Source: Deltaproteobacteria bacterium UBA1386 (GTDB lineage: Bacteria > Desulfobacterota > Syntrophorhabdia > Syntrophorhabdales > Syntrophorhabdaceae). From it: 64,000 nt of DNA. This document shows, piece by piece, positions 56,516-64,000 of the stretch. A program made the position numbers and the translations under genes. The notes below the pieces were generated by a model that had not been told where the DNA came from, did no database searches, and saw only the letters and a list, made by a program, of their open reading frames with translations. The stretch lies in the NCBI GenBank assembly GCA_002305765.1, contig DBQU01000049.1:4774-68773 (forward strand), in the 5' to 3' direction. Within the stretch, counting starts at the first letter, position 1. The number at the start of each line of letters is the position of its first letter.

Positions 56516-58048
56516 TCAATCCTCCCTCGTCACCCGAAAGACCTCGTCCAGGGTGGTCACACTCATGCGGATCTTCTCCATCCCGTCCTCGAGAAGCGTC
56601 TTCATGCCCGACCTTCTCGCCTGCGCCCTGATCTCGCCCTCGTCGGCACCCTTCAAGGTCAGCCGCCTCAGATCTTCATCGACAACGAGAAGCTCGAAGA
56701 GCCCCGAGCGCCCGAAGAACCCCGTATGTCCGCAGGCCTCGCAGCCTGCTCCCCGCCAGACGGGCACGCCGCCGCCCATGCCGAGGGCCATGAGTTCCTC
56801 CACGTCGTCGGATACACCTGTCTGGCGCCTGCAATCGGGGCAGATCATCCTCACGAGCCTCTGCGCGAGGATGCCCCTGACCGTGGATGACAGGAGAAAG
56901 CTCTCCACACCCATGTCAAGAAGGCGTGTTATTGCGCTCGGCGCGTCGTTGGTGTGGAGCGTCGAGAATACGAGATGCCCCGTCAGTGCCGACTGGATGG
57001 CTATCTGAGCAGTCTCCAGGTCCCGGATCTCGCCTATCATGATAATGTCCGGGTCCTGCCTGACGATGTGGCGCAACGTGCTGTTAAAATCGAGCCCGAT
57101 CTGGGGCTTGACCTGGATCTGGTTGACACCTTTCAGCTGGTACTCCACGGGGTCCTCCACGGTGATGATCTTCTTTTCCGGCGAGTTTATCTTGTCGAGT
57201 GCCCCGTAGAGGGTCGTTGTCTTACCGCTGCCCGTCGGCCCCGTCACAAGGATGATGCCGTTAGGTTTCGTGATGAGCCTATCGAGGGACATGAGCATGG
57301 CCTGTGAAAAACCCAATTTGTCAAGGTCAATGACGATGCTTTCCCTGTCGAGCAGCCTCATGACGACGCTCTCTCCGTTCACGATGGGGATGGTGGAAAC
57401 TCTGATGGCGATCTCCTTCTCGCCCACGCGCAGCCGTATCCTTCCATCCTGGGGAAGCCTGCGCTCGGCAATGTTGAGCCTGGCCATGATCTTGATGCGC
57501 GAGACGATGGCCGCCTGAAGTCTCTTCGGTGTCGATTCCACGTCATTGAGGACGCCGTCTATGCGGTAGCGGATCTTCATCTCGTCTTCGAAAGGCTCGA
57601 TATGGATGTCGCTCGCCCTTAACTCCACGGCACGGGTGATGAAGAGGTTCACGAGCCTGATGATGGGTGCCTCCGACGCAAGGTCCTTGAGGTGGCCTAC
57701 GTCCTCCTCTTCCTCATCACGTATGAACTCGTATCCCTCCCGTTCGTCGATTCCCTCTATGATCTTATCGAGGTTCTGCTGGTCCTTCGTGTAGAACCGG
57801 GAGATGTGCTCGTCGATGACGGCGGGGTCCCCGCTATGGACCAGGACGTCGCTTGCGGTGGCCGCCCTCAGCGCGTCGACAAGCTCCCGCTTGGAAGGAT
57901 CGGCCATGATGATCTTGAGCGTACCATCCTTCCACTCAAAGGGGATGATCTTGTTCTCCCTGATGAAACGCGTCGCTATGCCGTCCATGACAAGAGGCAC
58001 CCTGGGAAACTCCTCCGGGGAGAGATGAATTATCGTCTTGCCGTTCAC
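56516..58048 (-). CDS. gspE: Type II secretion ATPase GspE
   Basis: Cytoplasmic ATPase of 510 residues driving pseudopilus assembly. N-terminal N1E-like domain, then SEAPIIRLVNLFITRAVELR, Walker A GPTGSGKT (270-277), Asp box VEDPVEYQL, Walker B DIIMIGEIRDLETA, His box FSTLHTNDAPSA, and a zinc motif CPDC...CEAC (about 415-450). Start is a GTG overlapping the gspD stop. One of four GspE/PilT superfamily ATPases in the window, and the only one of the type II system. Confidence 0.95.
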   Translation of the reverse strand: MNGKTIIHLSPEEFPRVPLVMDGIATRFIRENKIIPFEWKDGTLKIIMADPSKRELVDALRAATASDVLVHSGDPAVIDEHISRFYTKDQQNLDKIIEGIDEREGYEFIRDEEEEDVGHLKDLASEAPIIRLVNLFITRAVELRASDIHIEPFEDEMKIRYRIDGVLNDVESTPKRLQAAIVSRIKIMARLNIAERRLPQDGRIRLRVGEKEIAIRVSTIPIVNGESVVMRLLDRESIVIDLDKLGFSQAMLMSLDRLITKPNGIILVTGPTGSGKTTTLYGALDKINSPEKKIITVEDPVEYQLKGVNQIQVKPQIGLDFNSTLRHIVRQDPDIIMIGEIRDLETAQIAIQSALTGHLVFSTLHTNDAPSAITRLLDMGVESFLLSSTVRGILAQRLVRMICPDCRRQTGVSDDVEELMALGMGGGVPVWRGAGCEACGHTGFFGRSGLFELLVVDEDLRRLTLKGADEGEIRAQARRSGMKTLLEDGMEKIRMSVTTLDEVFRVTRED

Positions 58049-60183
58049 GACTCTCCTGTGCTCCCCGCCGCCGCCTTCGCCGCTGGTTCCTCTCCGGCCG
58101 ACGGGACCTCTGTGTGCGTCGCCTCGTGTTCCTTTGTTCCCCGCCCTTCCCTGGTTTCGCCGGCATCGTTCTTCCCGTCCTTCTCCTGCCGGGGGACGTC
58201 GCGGATAAGCTCTTCCTTCTTCAGCTTGCCCTTGCCCGTCTTCGTTATATCGTCAACATAGGAGGACGTGGCCTTCCGGGCGTCGTGCTGGTTCTTGATG
58301 ACCCGCGGGGTGAGAAGTATGATCAGCTCCTTACGGTGATTTTCGTCCGTGGTACTGCCGAAGAGATATCCGAGAAGCGGTATCTTGCTGAGGTACGGAA
58401 TGCCCGATCGTGCCGCAGATATGTCCTCCCTGATAAGCCCTCCGATGAGGATCGTCTGGCCGTCCTGAACGACAAGGTTCGTCGTCGCCTCCGTCTTTTT
58501 CACAATGATGTTGGTTTCGCCGTCGAAAAGGGTGATAGTGTCGTAGGAGGAGACCTCCTGGGCAAGGTCAAGGGTAACAAGCCCGCCTTCGTTGATACGG
58601 GGTTTTACCTTGAGGATGATACCGATGTCCTTGTACTGGATGGTCCGCTGAGCGGTGGTGGTGGTGGATGCTATCGTCTCCGTTGTCACGATGGGGACCT
58701 GTTCACCCACCTGGATCCGAGCCTCCTTGTTATCCGTCACCAGTATGCGCGGTACGGCAAGAAGCTTCGCCTTTGATTGCGTCGCGAGCGTATCGATGAC
58801 CGCCTTGAAGTCACCTCCGACGGTTCCCGCAAAGGTGAATGTCCCGCTGCCTGTTGTGCTCGTCGCTGTCGCGCCGGGCACATCGAATCCGACGGTGCCG
58901 TCCACCGCCCCCAGCACCCCGTTCATACCGTCCGGCGAGAACTGAAGGGCCCAGGAAACGCCAAGCTTCAGGTCATCCTTCAGGGTGATCTCCGCGATCA
59001 CCCCTTCGATAATGACCTGCCTCGGGATAATATCGACGCGCCGGATGGCCTCCTTGATGACCTCGTAATCCTCGGGCAGGCTAAGGATAATGAGGGAGTT
59101 GAGGTTCTCCTCGGCGATGATCTTCGTTACGGGAGAAATAAGGCCCTCTCCCGCCTGGGAGCCCGACACGATCAAGCCGCCCTCCGGCCCGCTGCGCGCG
59201 GCCGGGGTGCCGGATGCGCCTGCCGTCTTCCCCGCGGAAGGCAACGCAGCGAGGGGTGGATTTGCTGCGCCGCCTCGGCCGGAGGAAAGAAAAACCTGCT
59301 GCAGAATGTTCGCTATGTCTTTAGCTTTGCTGTTCTGGACATGATAGACAAAGACCTGGGGTTTCCTTTTTCTTGTTTGTTCGCTGTCGAAAAGATCGAT
59401 GAGCTTGAGCAGTCTCTTTACGTTCGCGTCGGTGTCGACAAGCATGATGTGATTGATGTTGGGAACATCGATGATCACCGCGGTTGTCGTGAGAAAAGGC
59501 GTGATGAGCTTGACGATCTCCGACGACTGACCGTACATGACGGGCACGACGCGTATGATCGATCTGCCTTCCACCTCGATGGAATCGGGGTTCCTCCCGA
59601 CGGTCACCTCCGCCGGTTCTCTGGCAACATCGCTTATCGGCACAATACGGTAAAGGCCGCCTTCCTCCACAACGCCCACCCCATTGAGTCTCAGGATGAC
59701 CTCCATGACGGACAGCACCCTGTCACCCTCGACAGGGGTAACGGAACGGAACGTGACCCGTCCCTTTACCCTCTGGTCAACGATGTAATTGACCCTCAGG
59801 ATCTCGCCGAAGACGGTCTGGATGACCTGGTACATGTCGGCGTCATCAAAGGAAAGGCTGACGGGGCTCGCGGCCCTTGCGCCGGGCTTCTTCGCCTGCG
59901 AAGGTATCCTTCCCGGAGGCGCGGACGGATTCCCCGGAGGCGAGATCTTTCCTCTATCACCGGCCGTCTGCTCCTCTTTTTCCGTATTTTCGTCCTTTGC
60001 CGACGGAGACGTCGCGGCGGAACGCAGTGCCGACTGGCCGCCCACTGTTCGCTTCGGCGCCGACGCTTCGGGTGTCTGCCGGGAGGGCACCGCCTCCCGG
60101 CGATTGTCGTCGGCATGCAAAGGCGGTACGACAATCGCAAAAAAGAGACACGACAAGAATATGAGCTTTCTGACATTTGTCAT
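58045..60183 (-). CDS. gspD: Type II secretion secretin GspD
   Basis: Outer-membrane secretin of 712 residues: signal peptide (about 1-24), a disordered Pro/Ser/Lys-rich stretch (about 25-105), N0 domain (VSLSFDDADMYQVIQTVFGE), N1-N3 repeats (IINVPNINHIMLVDTDANVK, ARNSKAKDI-like VQNSKAKDIANILQQVF, SLIILSLPEDYEVIKEAIRR), and the secretin core with RIQVGEQVPIV, IGGLIREDIS and KIPLLGYLFGS. A charged C-terminal tail of about 60 residues follows and may bind a pilotin. It is the first gene of the minus-strand operon; start has only a weak ribosome site (GGGTGATG). Confidence 0.95.
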   Translation of the reverse strand: MTNVRKLIFLSCLFFAIVVPPLHADDNRREAVPSRQTPEASAPKRTVGGQSALRSAATSPSAKDENTEKEEQTAGDRGKISPPGNPSAPPGRIPSQAKKPGARAASPVSLSFDDADMYQVIQTVFGEILRVNYIVDQRVKGRVTFRSVTPVEGDRVLSVMEVILRLNGVGVVEEGGLYRIVPISDVAREPAEVTVGRNPDSIEVEGRSIIRVVPVMYGQSSEIVKLITPFLTTTAVIIDVPNINHIMLVDTDANVKRLLKLIDLFDSEQTRKRKPQVFVYHVQNSKAKDIANILQQVFLSSGRGGAANPPLAALPSAGKTAGASGTPAARSGPEGGLIVSGSQAGEGLISPVTKIIAEENLNSLIILSLPEDYEVIKEAIRRVDIIPRQVIIEGVIAEITLKDDLKLGVSWALQFSPDGMNGVLGAVDGTVGFDVPGATATSTTGSGTFTFAGTVGGDFKAVIDTLATQSKAKLLAVPRILVTDNKEARIQVGEQVPIVTTETIASTTTTAQRTIQYKDIGIILKVKPRINEGGLVTLDLAQEVSSYDTITLFDGETNIIVKKTEATTNLVVQDGQTILIGGLIREDISAARSGIPYLSKIPLLGYLFGSTTDENHRKELIILLTPRVIKNQHDARKATSSYVDDITKTGKGKLKKEELIRDVPRQEKDGKNDAGETREGRGTKEHEATHTEVPSAGEEPAAKAAAGSTGES

Positions 60184-60479
60184 CGATTCATCACCCGCTG
60201 TAGTTTTTCCAGGACCAATAGGATTCTAGAGTTAACCGGGACAAGTTCACATCGTAATGGGATTAAACTGACACATTATGGTTTCAACAAGGCGAGTGCC
60301 ATTCCAAGCCGGCAGCAGCGACCGACGTGGGGGAGAGCCAAACCCGGAAATAGTACCAACACGCACCACCATGTGACGAACAGGCCGGTCGGGGTAGTGA
60401 CAAACCAACGCCCGCCGGATTAGTCTCTTTTCAAAACGCTACAGCCGGTATCAAGACACGGCGCATTGAAGGAGGACTC
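60184..60479. other. Divergent control region between gspD and gspG
   Basis: About 296 bases that must contain promoters for the two divergent type II secretion units. I see no convincing promoter pair and no riboswitch with recognisable conserved core; a strong ribosome site GAAGGAGG closes it before gspG. No gene is seen. Confidence 0.5.
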
Positions 60480-60911
60480 ATGACAATTCAGTATTCATAT
60501 TGCACAGACAGACGCGGCTTCACCCTGGTTGAACTCCTCGTCGTCATGGTCATCGTCGGGCTCCTCGTGGCCCTCGTCGGCCCCAAGGTATTTCCGAAAC
60601 TGGGCAAGGGCAAACAGGCCGCAGCCAAAGCGCAGGTCGAGCTCCTTTCGCAGACCCTCGACCATTTCCGCCTTGACGTCGGCCGTTACCCCACCACACA
60701 GGAAGGCCTCACAGCCCTCGTCACAAACTCCGGAGGAACTCAGAACTGGGAGGGTCCCTACCTCAAAAAGGCCCTTCCCAACGATCCCTGGGGCAAACCC
60801 TACCAGTACCAGTCTCCCGGTTCCCACGGAGAATTTGATCTCTATTCCTACGGCAGGGACGGTACGCCCGGGGGGGAAGGTGAAGACAAGGACGTGGCCA
60901 ACTGGGAGTAA
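60480..60911 (+). CDS. gspG: Type II secretion major pseudopilin GspG
   Basis: Main subunit of the pseudopilus. Precursor of 143 residues with RRG/FTLVELLVVMVIVGLLVA (Glu at +5), then LDHFRLDVGRYPTTQEGLTA, LPNDPWGKPYQY and the C-terminal calcium-binding loop region YSYGRDGTPGGEGEDKDVAN. GAAGGAGG precedes the ATG. It is transcribed away from the other gsp genes and followed by a terminator, so it can be expressed separately and more strongly than the machinery. Confidence 0.95.
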   Translation: MTIQYSYCTDRRGFTLVELLVVMVIVGLLVALVGPKVFPKLGKGKQAAAKAQVELLSQTLDHFRLDVGRYPTTQEGLTALVTNSGGTQNWEGPYLKKALPNDPWGKPYQYQSPGSHGEFDLYSYGRDGTPGGEGEDKDVANWE

Positions 60912-60939
60912 AAGAACGGTACGCGAGGGGCAATTAAAT

Positions 60940-60979
60940 AATGATGGGCGGCCTTGAGGGCCGCCCATCATTTGTTATC
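60940..60979 (+). terminator. Rho-independent terminator after gspG
   Basis: Stem AATGATGGGCGGCC / GGCCGCCCATCATT (14 bp, 60940-60953 and 60959-60972) with a five-base loop, followed by TTGTTAT. It is 29 bases beyond the gspG stop. Confidence 0.85.
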
Positions 60980-61006
60980 TTCCCAATTCATCGGTTACGT
61001 TTCATT

Positions 61007-61050
61007 TAGTTTTCCCATAACCCATAACCTCTGACCCATCACCCGTCTTC
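61007..61050. repeat. Dispersed GGTTATGGGTTATGG repeat, copy B
   Basis: On the minus strand this reads GAAGACGGGTGATGGGTC then AGAGGTTATGGGTTATGG, a close relative of the copy at 43925-43970. It begins immediately at the stop codon of the autotransporter gene. Confidence 0.55.
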
Positions 61051-63500
61051 TACCAGTTGAACCTCAGTCCCCCCGTGAAGCCGTGGCTTATCTGGTCGCT
61101 TGTAATGCCCAGATCGTAGCCCACGAAGAAGTTGAGCATGTCACTCTTCTTGCCGGTGAGATTCAGAGAGAAAACACCCGTATCTCTCTTTGCGGTGCTG
61201 GAATTGATGACGAAGGAGCCTGCCGGCTCGCCTGCGAACCGTGCGTTGATGTTCGCTTCCGTGTCGCCGAACTCATGAAGCCATTTGGCGCCGAATTCCG
61301 GGGTAAGGGTGAAGTCCTTTGCTGCCTTGAACTCCCGGGACAACTTCACACCCAGACCGCTCTGGTACGAATCGGTGTGGTTACTGTCGGATTCGAGGTT
61401 CAAAGCACCTGCGCCTGTTTCCGTGAAGCTGTCCGTGTGGTTGCACATGGCAAGGAAGGAGGCAAGGGGTGTTGCGGTGATGCCGCCGAAGATTGGAACC
61501 TTGTAGCCGCCCTCGAGATAACCCGATATGTCGCTGCCGTCATAGGAGCCGCGGGCCACCCGGTAGATGTTGCCGAAGTTGAGATAGCGCTTCGTCTCGT
61601 AGCTGTTCTTGCTGTAGGCAAAAGCCGCGTCCACGTACCACAGTTTGCTCGTCGGGACGTAGGAGCCGTATATCGCCCCCTGCCAGCTCTCTGCGTCGGA
61701 GTTGTCCCGAAGCTGTTTCATGTCGACATTCGTCTTTGAATACCCGACTGCCACGCCGGCCCGGATATTGGGGTTGATGAGGTAGTCGAAACCTGCGATG
61801 GCCCCGCCGATGGTGTAGTCATAGCGGGAGCCTACGTCGTCGCCGTGGCGGTTGCCTGTGACGCTGTATCCTTTGATCCACATTCCGTAGGGCAGCTTCT
61901 GCCCGTCTCTTGTCAGGGTAAACCCCGCGTCGGATGCCACCGGGCCGCCCGAGGCAAGCATCGTCAGGGGATCCGACTGGCGGTCGTTGAGCCCGAGGAA
62001 GCCAAGGCCCGTAGTGCCGCCGGTACGGCCGAAGAGGTTCTGATAGAAGGCCCCCTGCTTCGCGGGAGTAACGGTTGATGATACGCTGTGGGTCGTTCCC
62101 GATATCTGGTCGAGGGCGGAGTTGAGAGCACCATCGTCGAGAGTGAACAGCTCATCGACAACGGCCACCATGTCATCGGAGGAGGAATTGCTGTAGGCAT
62201 CGTCGATCGCCGACGCTGCGTTGCCCCTTGTGCCCCTGGCCCCTGCCTTCTTGAAATTGGACCTCATATTGAGGTAGCTGTTCTTTGCGTCATAGGCAAG
62301 GGACATCTCCCTGTACTTCGAGTCTGACGTCACCGAGTCGAAGGTGCCGGTAAGGCCGTTTGTCGTCTCGACTATGGTGTGCGTGCCTCCTTTCAGACCC
62401 TTGGTGACGACGGAGACGCCACCGCCGTTCAGCACCGCCGTGTCGGCCGTTATCTTCCCTGCCTTGCCGTCCGAGCCCGCTCCCACCGTGTAGGTTGCCC
62501 CCGCCTCGTGCGTGTAGACACCGCTCACCTTGAGCGCACCGCCGAGGACGGATATGCTCTTGCCGCTCGAGAGGTCTCCACCCAGGCTCCAGGTGCCGTC
62601 CCCGGACTTCTCTATGGTCTCCCACCCGGTGATCGTGCCTTCGGTGATCGTGCCCGAACCTTCGAGATAGATTGTATCGGTACCTTTCCCGCCCGCTACA
62701 GCACCTGTTATCGCGGAACCGTCGCGAAGATAGGCCGTGTCATCGCCGGAACCCATATTGACCGCCGTCCCGTCGGTGCCGATGATAGTGCCCGCGTTGT
62801 CGAGCATGTCATTACCACTACCACCAAAACGCACACCCTGGCCCGCCGTTATAGTTGCGTTCCTTTCGTTGATCACGGTACCCCCGTCGACGATATAGAC
62901 ACCATAGCCGGTGCCCGTGCCCGTCAGAGTGCCCCCCTCTTTATTGATCAGGGTGTTGCCGCCAGATTCCATGTATACCGCAGCCGCGCCGCCGTTTATG
63001 CTGCCTTCGTTGATAACCGTGGAAGAGCCGCCAGTCAACCAAACGCCAGTGCTAGTTGATGATGTGATGGTTGCACCTTTCTCATTGACCACGGTGCCGG
63101 TGCCCAGTGTTACAGCGGGTCCATCTGCCAGTATTGTCCCCTTGTTGGTGAGATTGCCGTTCAAATTGGCCTGTGTGAGATCCTCTGCGGCATTCAACCA
63201 GATGGCTAAACCGTCAGACCCTGTAGCTGCGACGGTTGCGCCCTCCTCCACGGTTATATTCCATCCGTCGGTCTTTCCAAGGATAGCGTACTTCCCGGTT
63301 TCAGCCGTCACGGATGCCCCGGATTTGATGGTGGCATTCGTCTGGTTGTCAGCAGAGTTTGCCTGATCTTCAAGGACGAGCCCCGTCGTGTAGGTGTCCT
63401 GCAACACAACCTCCGAGAAGGAAGGTCTCACAAGTCCGGGACCCGCAAGCAACAAGAAGCCCGCGCCAATTATAATACTCTTTGCGAACCGTCTCTTCAT
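61050..63500 (-). CDS. Autotransporter (type V secretion) with beta-helix passenger
   Basis: Self-exporting surface or secreted protein of 816 residues. It has a signal peptide (about 1-30), a passenger (about 30-480) made of short repeats such as GTILADGPAVTLGTGTVVN, EGSINGGAAAVYMESGGNT and AGTIIGTDGTAVNMGSGDDT, typical of a beta helix, and an autotransporter barrel (about 530-816) ending in Phe-Asn-Trp, the expected BAM signal. No protease catalytic motif is seen in the passenger, so an adhesin-like role is more likely. AGGGGA before the ATG. The next gene upstream encodes another repeat-rich surface protein. Confidence 0.9.
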   Translation of the reverse strand: MKRRFAKSIIIGAGFLLLAGPGLVRPSFSEVVLQDTYTTGLVLEDQANSADNQTNATIKSGASVTAETGKYAILGKTDGWNITVEEGATVAATGSDGLAIWLNAAEDLTQANLNGNLTNKGTILADGPAVTLGTGTVVNEKGATITSSTSTGVWLTGGSSTVINEGSINGGAAAVYMESGGNTLINKEGGTLTGTGTGYGVYIVDGGTVINERNATITAGQGVRFGGSGNDMLDNAGTIIGTDGTAVNMGSGDDTAYLRDGSAITGAVAGGKGTDTIYLEGSGTITEGTITGWETIEKSGDGTWSLGGDLSSGKSISVLGGALKVSGVYTHEAGATYTVGAGSDGKAGKITADTAVLNGGGVSVVTKGLKGGTHTIVETTNGLTGTFDSVTSDSKYREMSLAYDAKNSYLNMRSNFKKAGARGTRGNAASAIDDAYSNSSSDDMVAVVDELFTLDDGALNSALDQISGTTHSVSSTVTPAKQGAFYQNLFGRTGGTTGLGFLGLNDRQSDPLTMLASGGPVASDAGFTLTRDGQKLPYGMWIKGYSVTGNRHGDDVGSRYDYTIGGAIAGFDYLINPNIRAGVAVGYSKTNVDMKQLRDNSDAESWQGAIYGSYVPTSKLWYVDAAFAYSKNSYETKRYLNFGNIYRVARGSYDGSDISGYLEGGYKVPIFGGITATPLASFLAMCNHTDSFTETGAGALNLESDSNHTDSYQSGLGVKLSREFKAAKDFTLTPEFGAKWLHEFGDTEANINARFAGEPAGSFVINSSTAKRDTGVFSLNLTGKKSDMLNFFVGYDLGITSDQISHGFTGGLRFNW

Positions 63501-63615
63501 GATCTATTTCCCCTTTTCTGTTCTTCTAATTTCGTAGAGAGACGGGTGTTTATACCCGCCCCTCTACTTTATTTATTCTGGTGCCGTTGGAACAACTCCG
63601 TCCCTTGTCAGTGCC

Positions 63616-64000
63616 TCATTCGAAGGTGACGCTGATCGTGTGATTGGCCGTCACGTCCATGAAGGTGTAGGTCGTTATCCTCCCCTTGAACCCGCCGTCC
63701 ACGACGACGCCCGCGACCTCATACCCGGTAGAGGCTGTAATGGTGAACGTCTGGCTTCCGCCGGATGTGACCGATACGGAGCCCGAGGGGCTGATGGTGC
63801 CGTTTGCGCCCGCGGAGGCCTCGATCGTGTAGGTCGTCGCCGGTTTCCGCTTGAAGGTGACGCTGATCGTGTGATTGGCCGTCACGTTCGTGAAGGTGTA
63901 GGTCGTTATCGCGCCCTGGGACTCGCCGTCCACGAGGACGTCCGCGACCTCATAGCCCTCAGAGGCTGATATGTTAAACGTCTGGCTTCCGCCGGATGTG
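63616..64000 (-). CDS. C-terminal part of a repeat surface protein (InlB-type B repeats)
   Basis: Only the last 128 or so residues are in the window; the frame runs off the right edge. It contains one complete and one partial copy of a 77-residue repeat: YTIEASAGANGTISPSGSVS, VTSGGSQTFTITASTGYEVA, GVVVDGGFKGRITTYTF, TANHTISVTF. This is the divergent InlB B-repeat pattern of large extracellular proteins of anaerobes and Deltaproteobacteria. At its end no sorting barrel or anchor follows. It lies 115 bp upstream of the autotransporter in the same direction. Confidence 0.8.
   Translation of the reverse strand, partial: TSGGSQTFNISASEGYEVADVLVDGESQGAITTYTFTNVTANHTISVTFKRKPATTYTIEASAGANGTISPSGSVSVTSGGSQTFTITASTGYEVAGVVVDGGFKGRITTYTFMDVTANHTISVTFE
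63626..64000 (-). repeat. 231-bp tandem coding repeat
   Basis: The stretch beginning GTGACGCTGATCGTGTGATT recurs at 63626 and 63857, a period of 231 bp or 77 codons. The copies are nearly identical over long runs at nucleotide level, so they are recent duplications; the array continues beyond the window. Confidence 0.8.

Noticed and set aside
58777..60423. 548-codon plus-strand frame opposite gspD
   Set aside because: Shadow of the secretin gene extending into the divergent gap; no recognisable features.
60184..60479. Possible c-di-GMP riboswitch upstream of gspG
   Set aside because: The conserved GEMM core words are missing and no fitting three-stem fold was found by eye.
1..64000. CRISPR arrays, tRNA or rRNA genes, insertion sequences, integrases, relaxases
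   Set aside because: Looked for on both strands by reading; nothing recognisable was found.

Overview
The window looks like a GC-rich chromosomal segment from an anaerobic Gram-negative bacterium, most likely of the Desulfobacterota (old Deltaproteobacteria; a Syntrophorhabdus-like organism would fit). The evidence is two secretins, a type II secretion system, an autotransporter with a beta-barrel ending in Phe-Asn-Trp, a 2-oxoacid:acceptor oxidoreductase gamma subunit, a GlcD-type FAD oxidase and many two-component genes. The taxon is an inference; no rRNA, tRNA, CRISPR array, transposase or integrase was recognised.

Region 1 (1-25.6 kb, almost all on the minus strand) is the most unusual part. 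It is a compact operon-like locus that joins a type IVB (Dot/Icm or IncI-Tra type) secretion apparatus to an R64-type thin pilus. Read from 25.6 kb leftwards it holds a DotL-type coupling ATPase, DotI-, DotH- and DotC-like proteins, small IcmC/IcmD-like membrane proteins, a DotB-like ATPase, three tandem exported helical proteins sharing a C-terminal module, a DotO/IcmB (VirB4-class) ATPase, an exported protein with a probable frameshift and a DotG-like protein. It then runs into a lipoprotein, a small exported protein, and PilN, PilO, PilP, PilQ and PilR in R64 order, an extra PilT-type ATPase, and a pilin. At 17.0-18.9 kb this locus is interrupted by a Fic protein (plus strand, with a well-formed promoter embedded in inverted repeats) and a VapC-type PIN toxin with its antitoxin. 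No relaxase is visible, so the locus may serve DNA transfer, protein export or adhesion; the sequence does not decide.

Region 2 (25.7-37.0 kb) is ordinary chromosome: proS and an M24 peptidase, a LytTR response regulator, a GlcD-like oxidase, a PAS-PAS-GGDEF-HD signalling protein, adenine deaminase, an isolated 2-oxoacid oxidoreductase gamma subunit and cysS.

Region 3 (37.0-42.3 kb) looks like an accessory partner of region 1: a ParB-like protein, a winged-helix protein, a protein with a sigma-region-2-like stretch, a DotM/IcmP-like membrane protein and, divergently, a small unknown protein, a lytic transglycosylase and an exported protein. Two 12-bp direct repeats exactly 21 bp apart sit between the divergent units.

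Region 4 (42.3-50.0 kb) carries an HtrA/DegP protease, an OmpR-type two-component system, a HAD phosphatase, and a LytS-type histidine kinase followed by a receiver-only regulator.

Region 5 (50.0-61.0 kb) is a near-complete type II secretion locus (gspD-E-F-H-I-J-K-L-M-C on the minus strand, major pseudopilin gspG divergent). Region 6 (61.0-64.0 kb) has an autotransporter and the 3' end of a large surface protein built of 77-residue InlB-type repeats. Several intergenic gaps contain related degenerate repeats of the ACCTGTGACCTG or GGTTATGGGTTATGG type, and several genes have a -10 box so close to the start codon that leaderless transcripts are likely.
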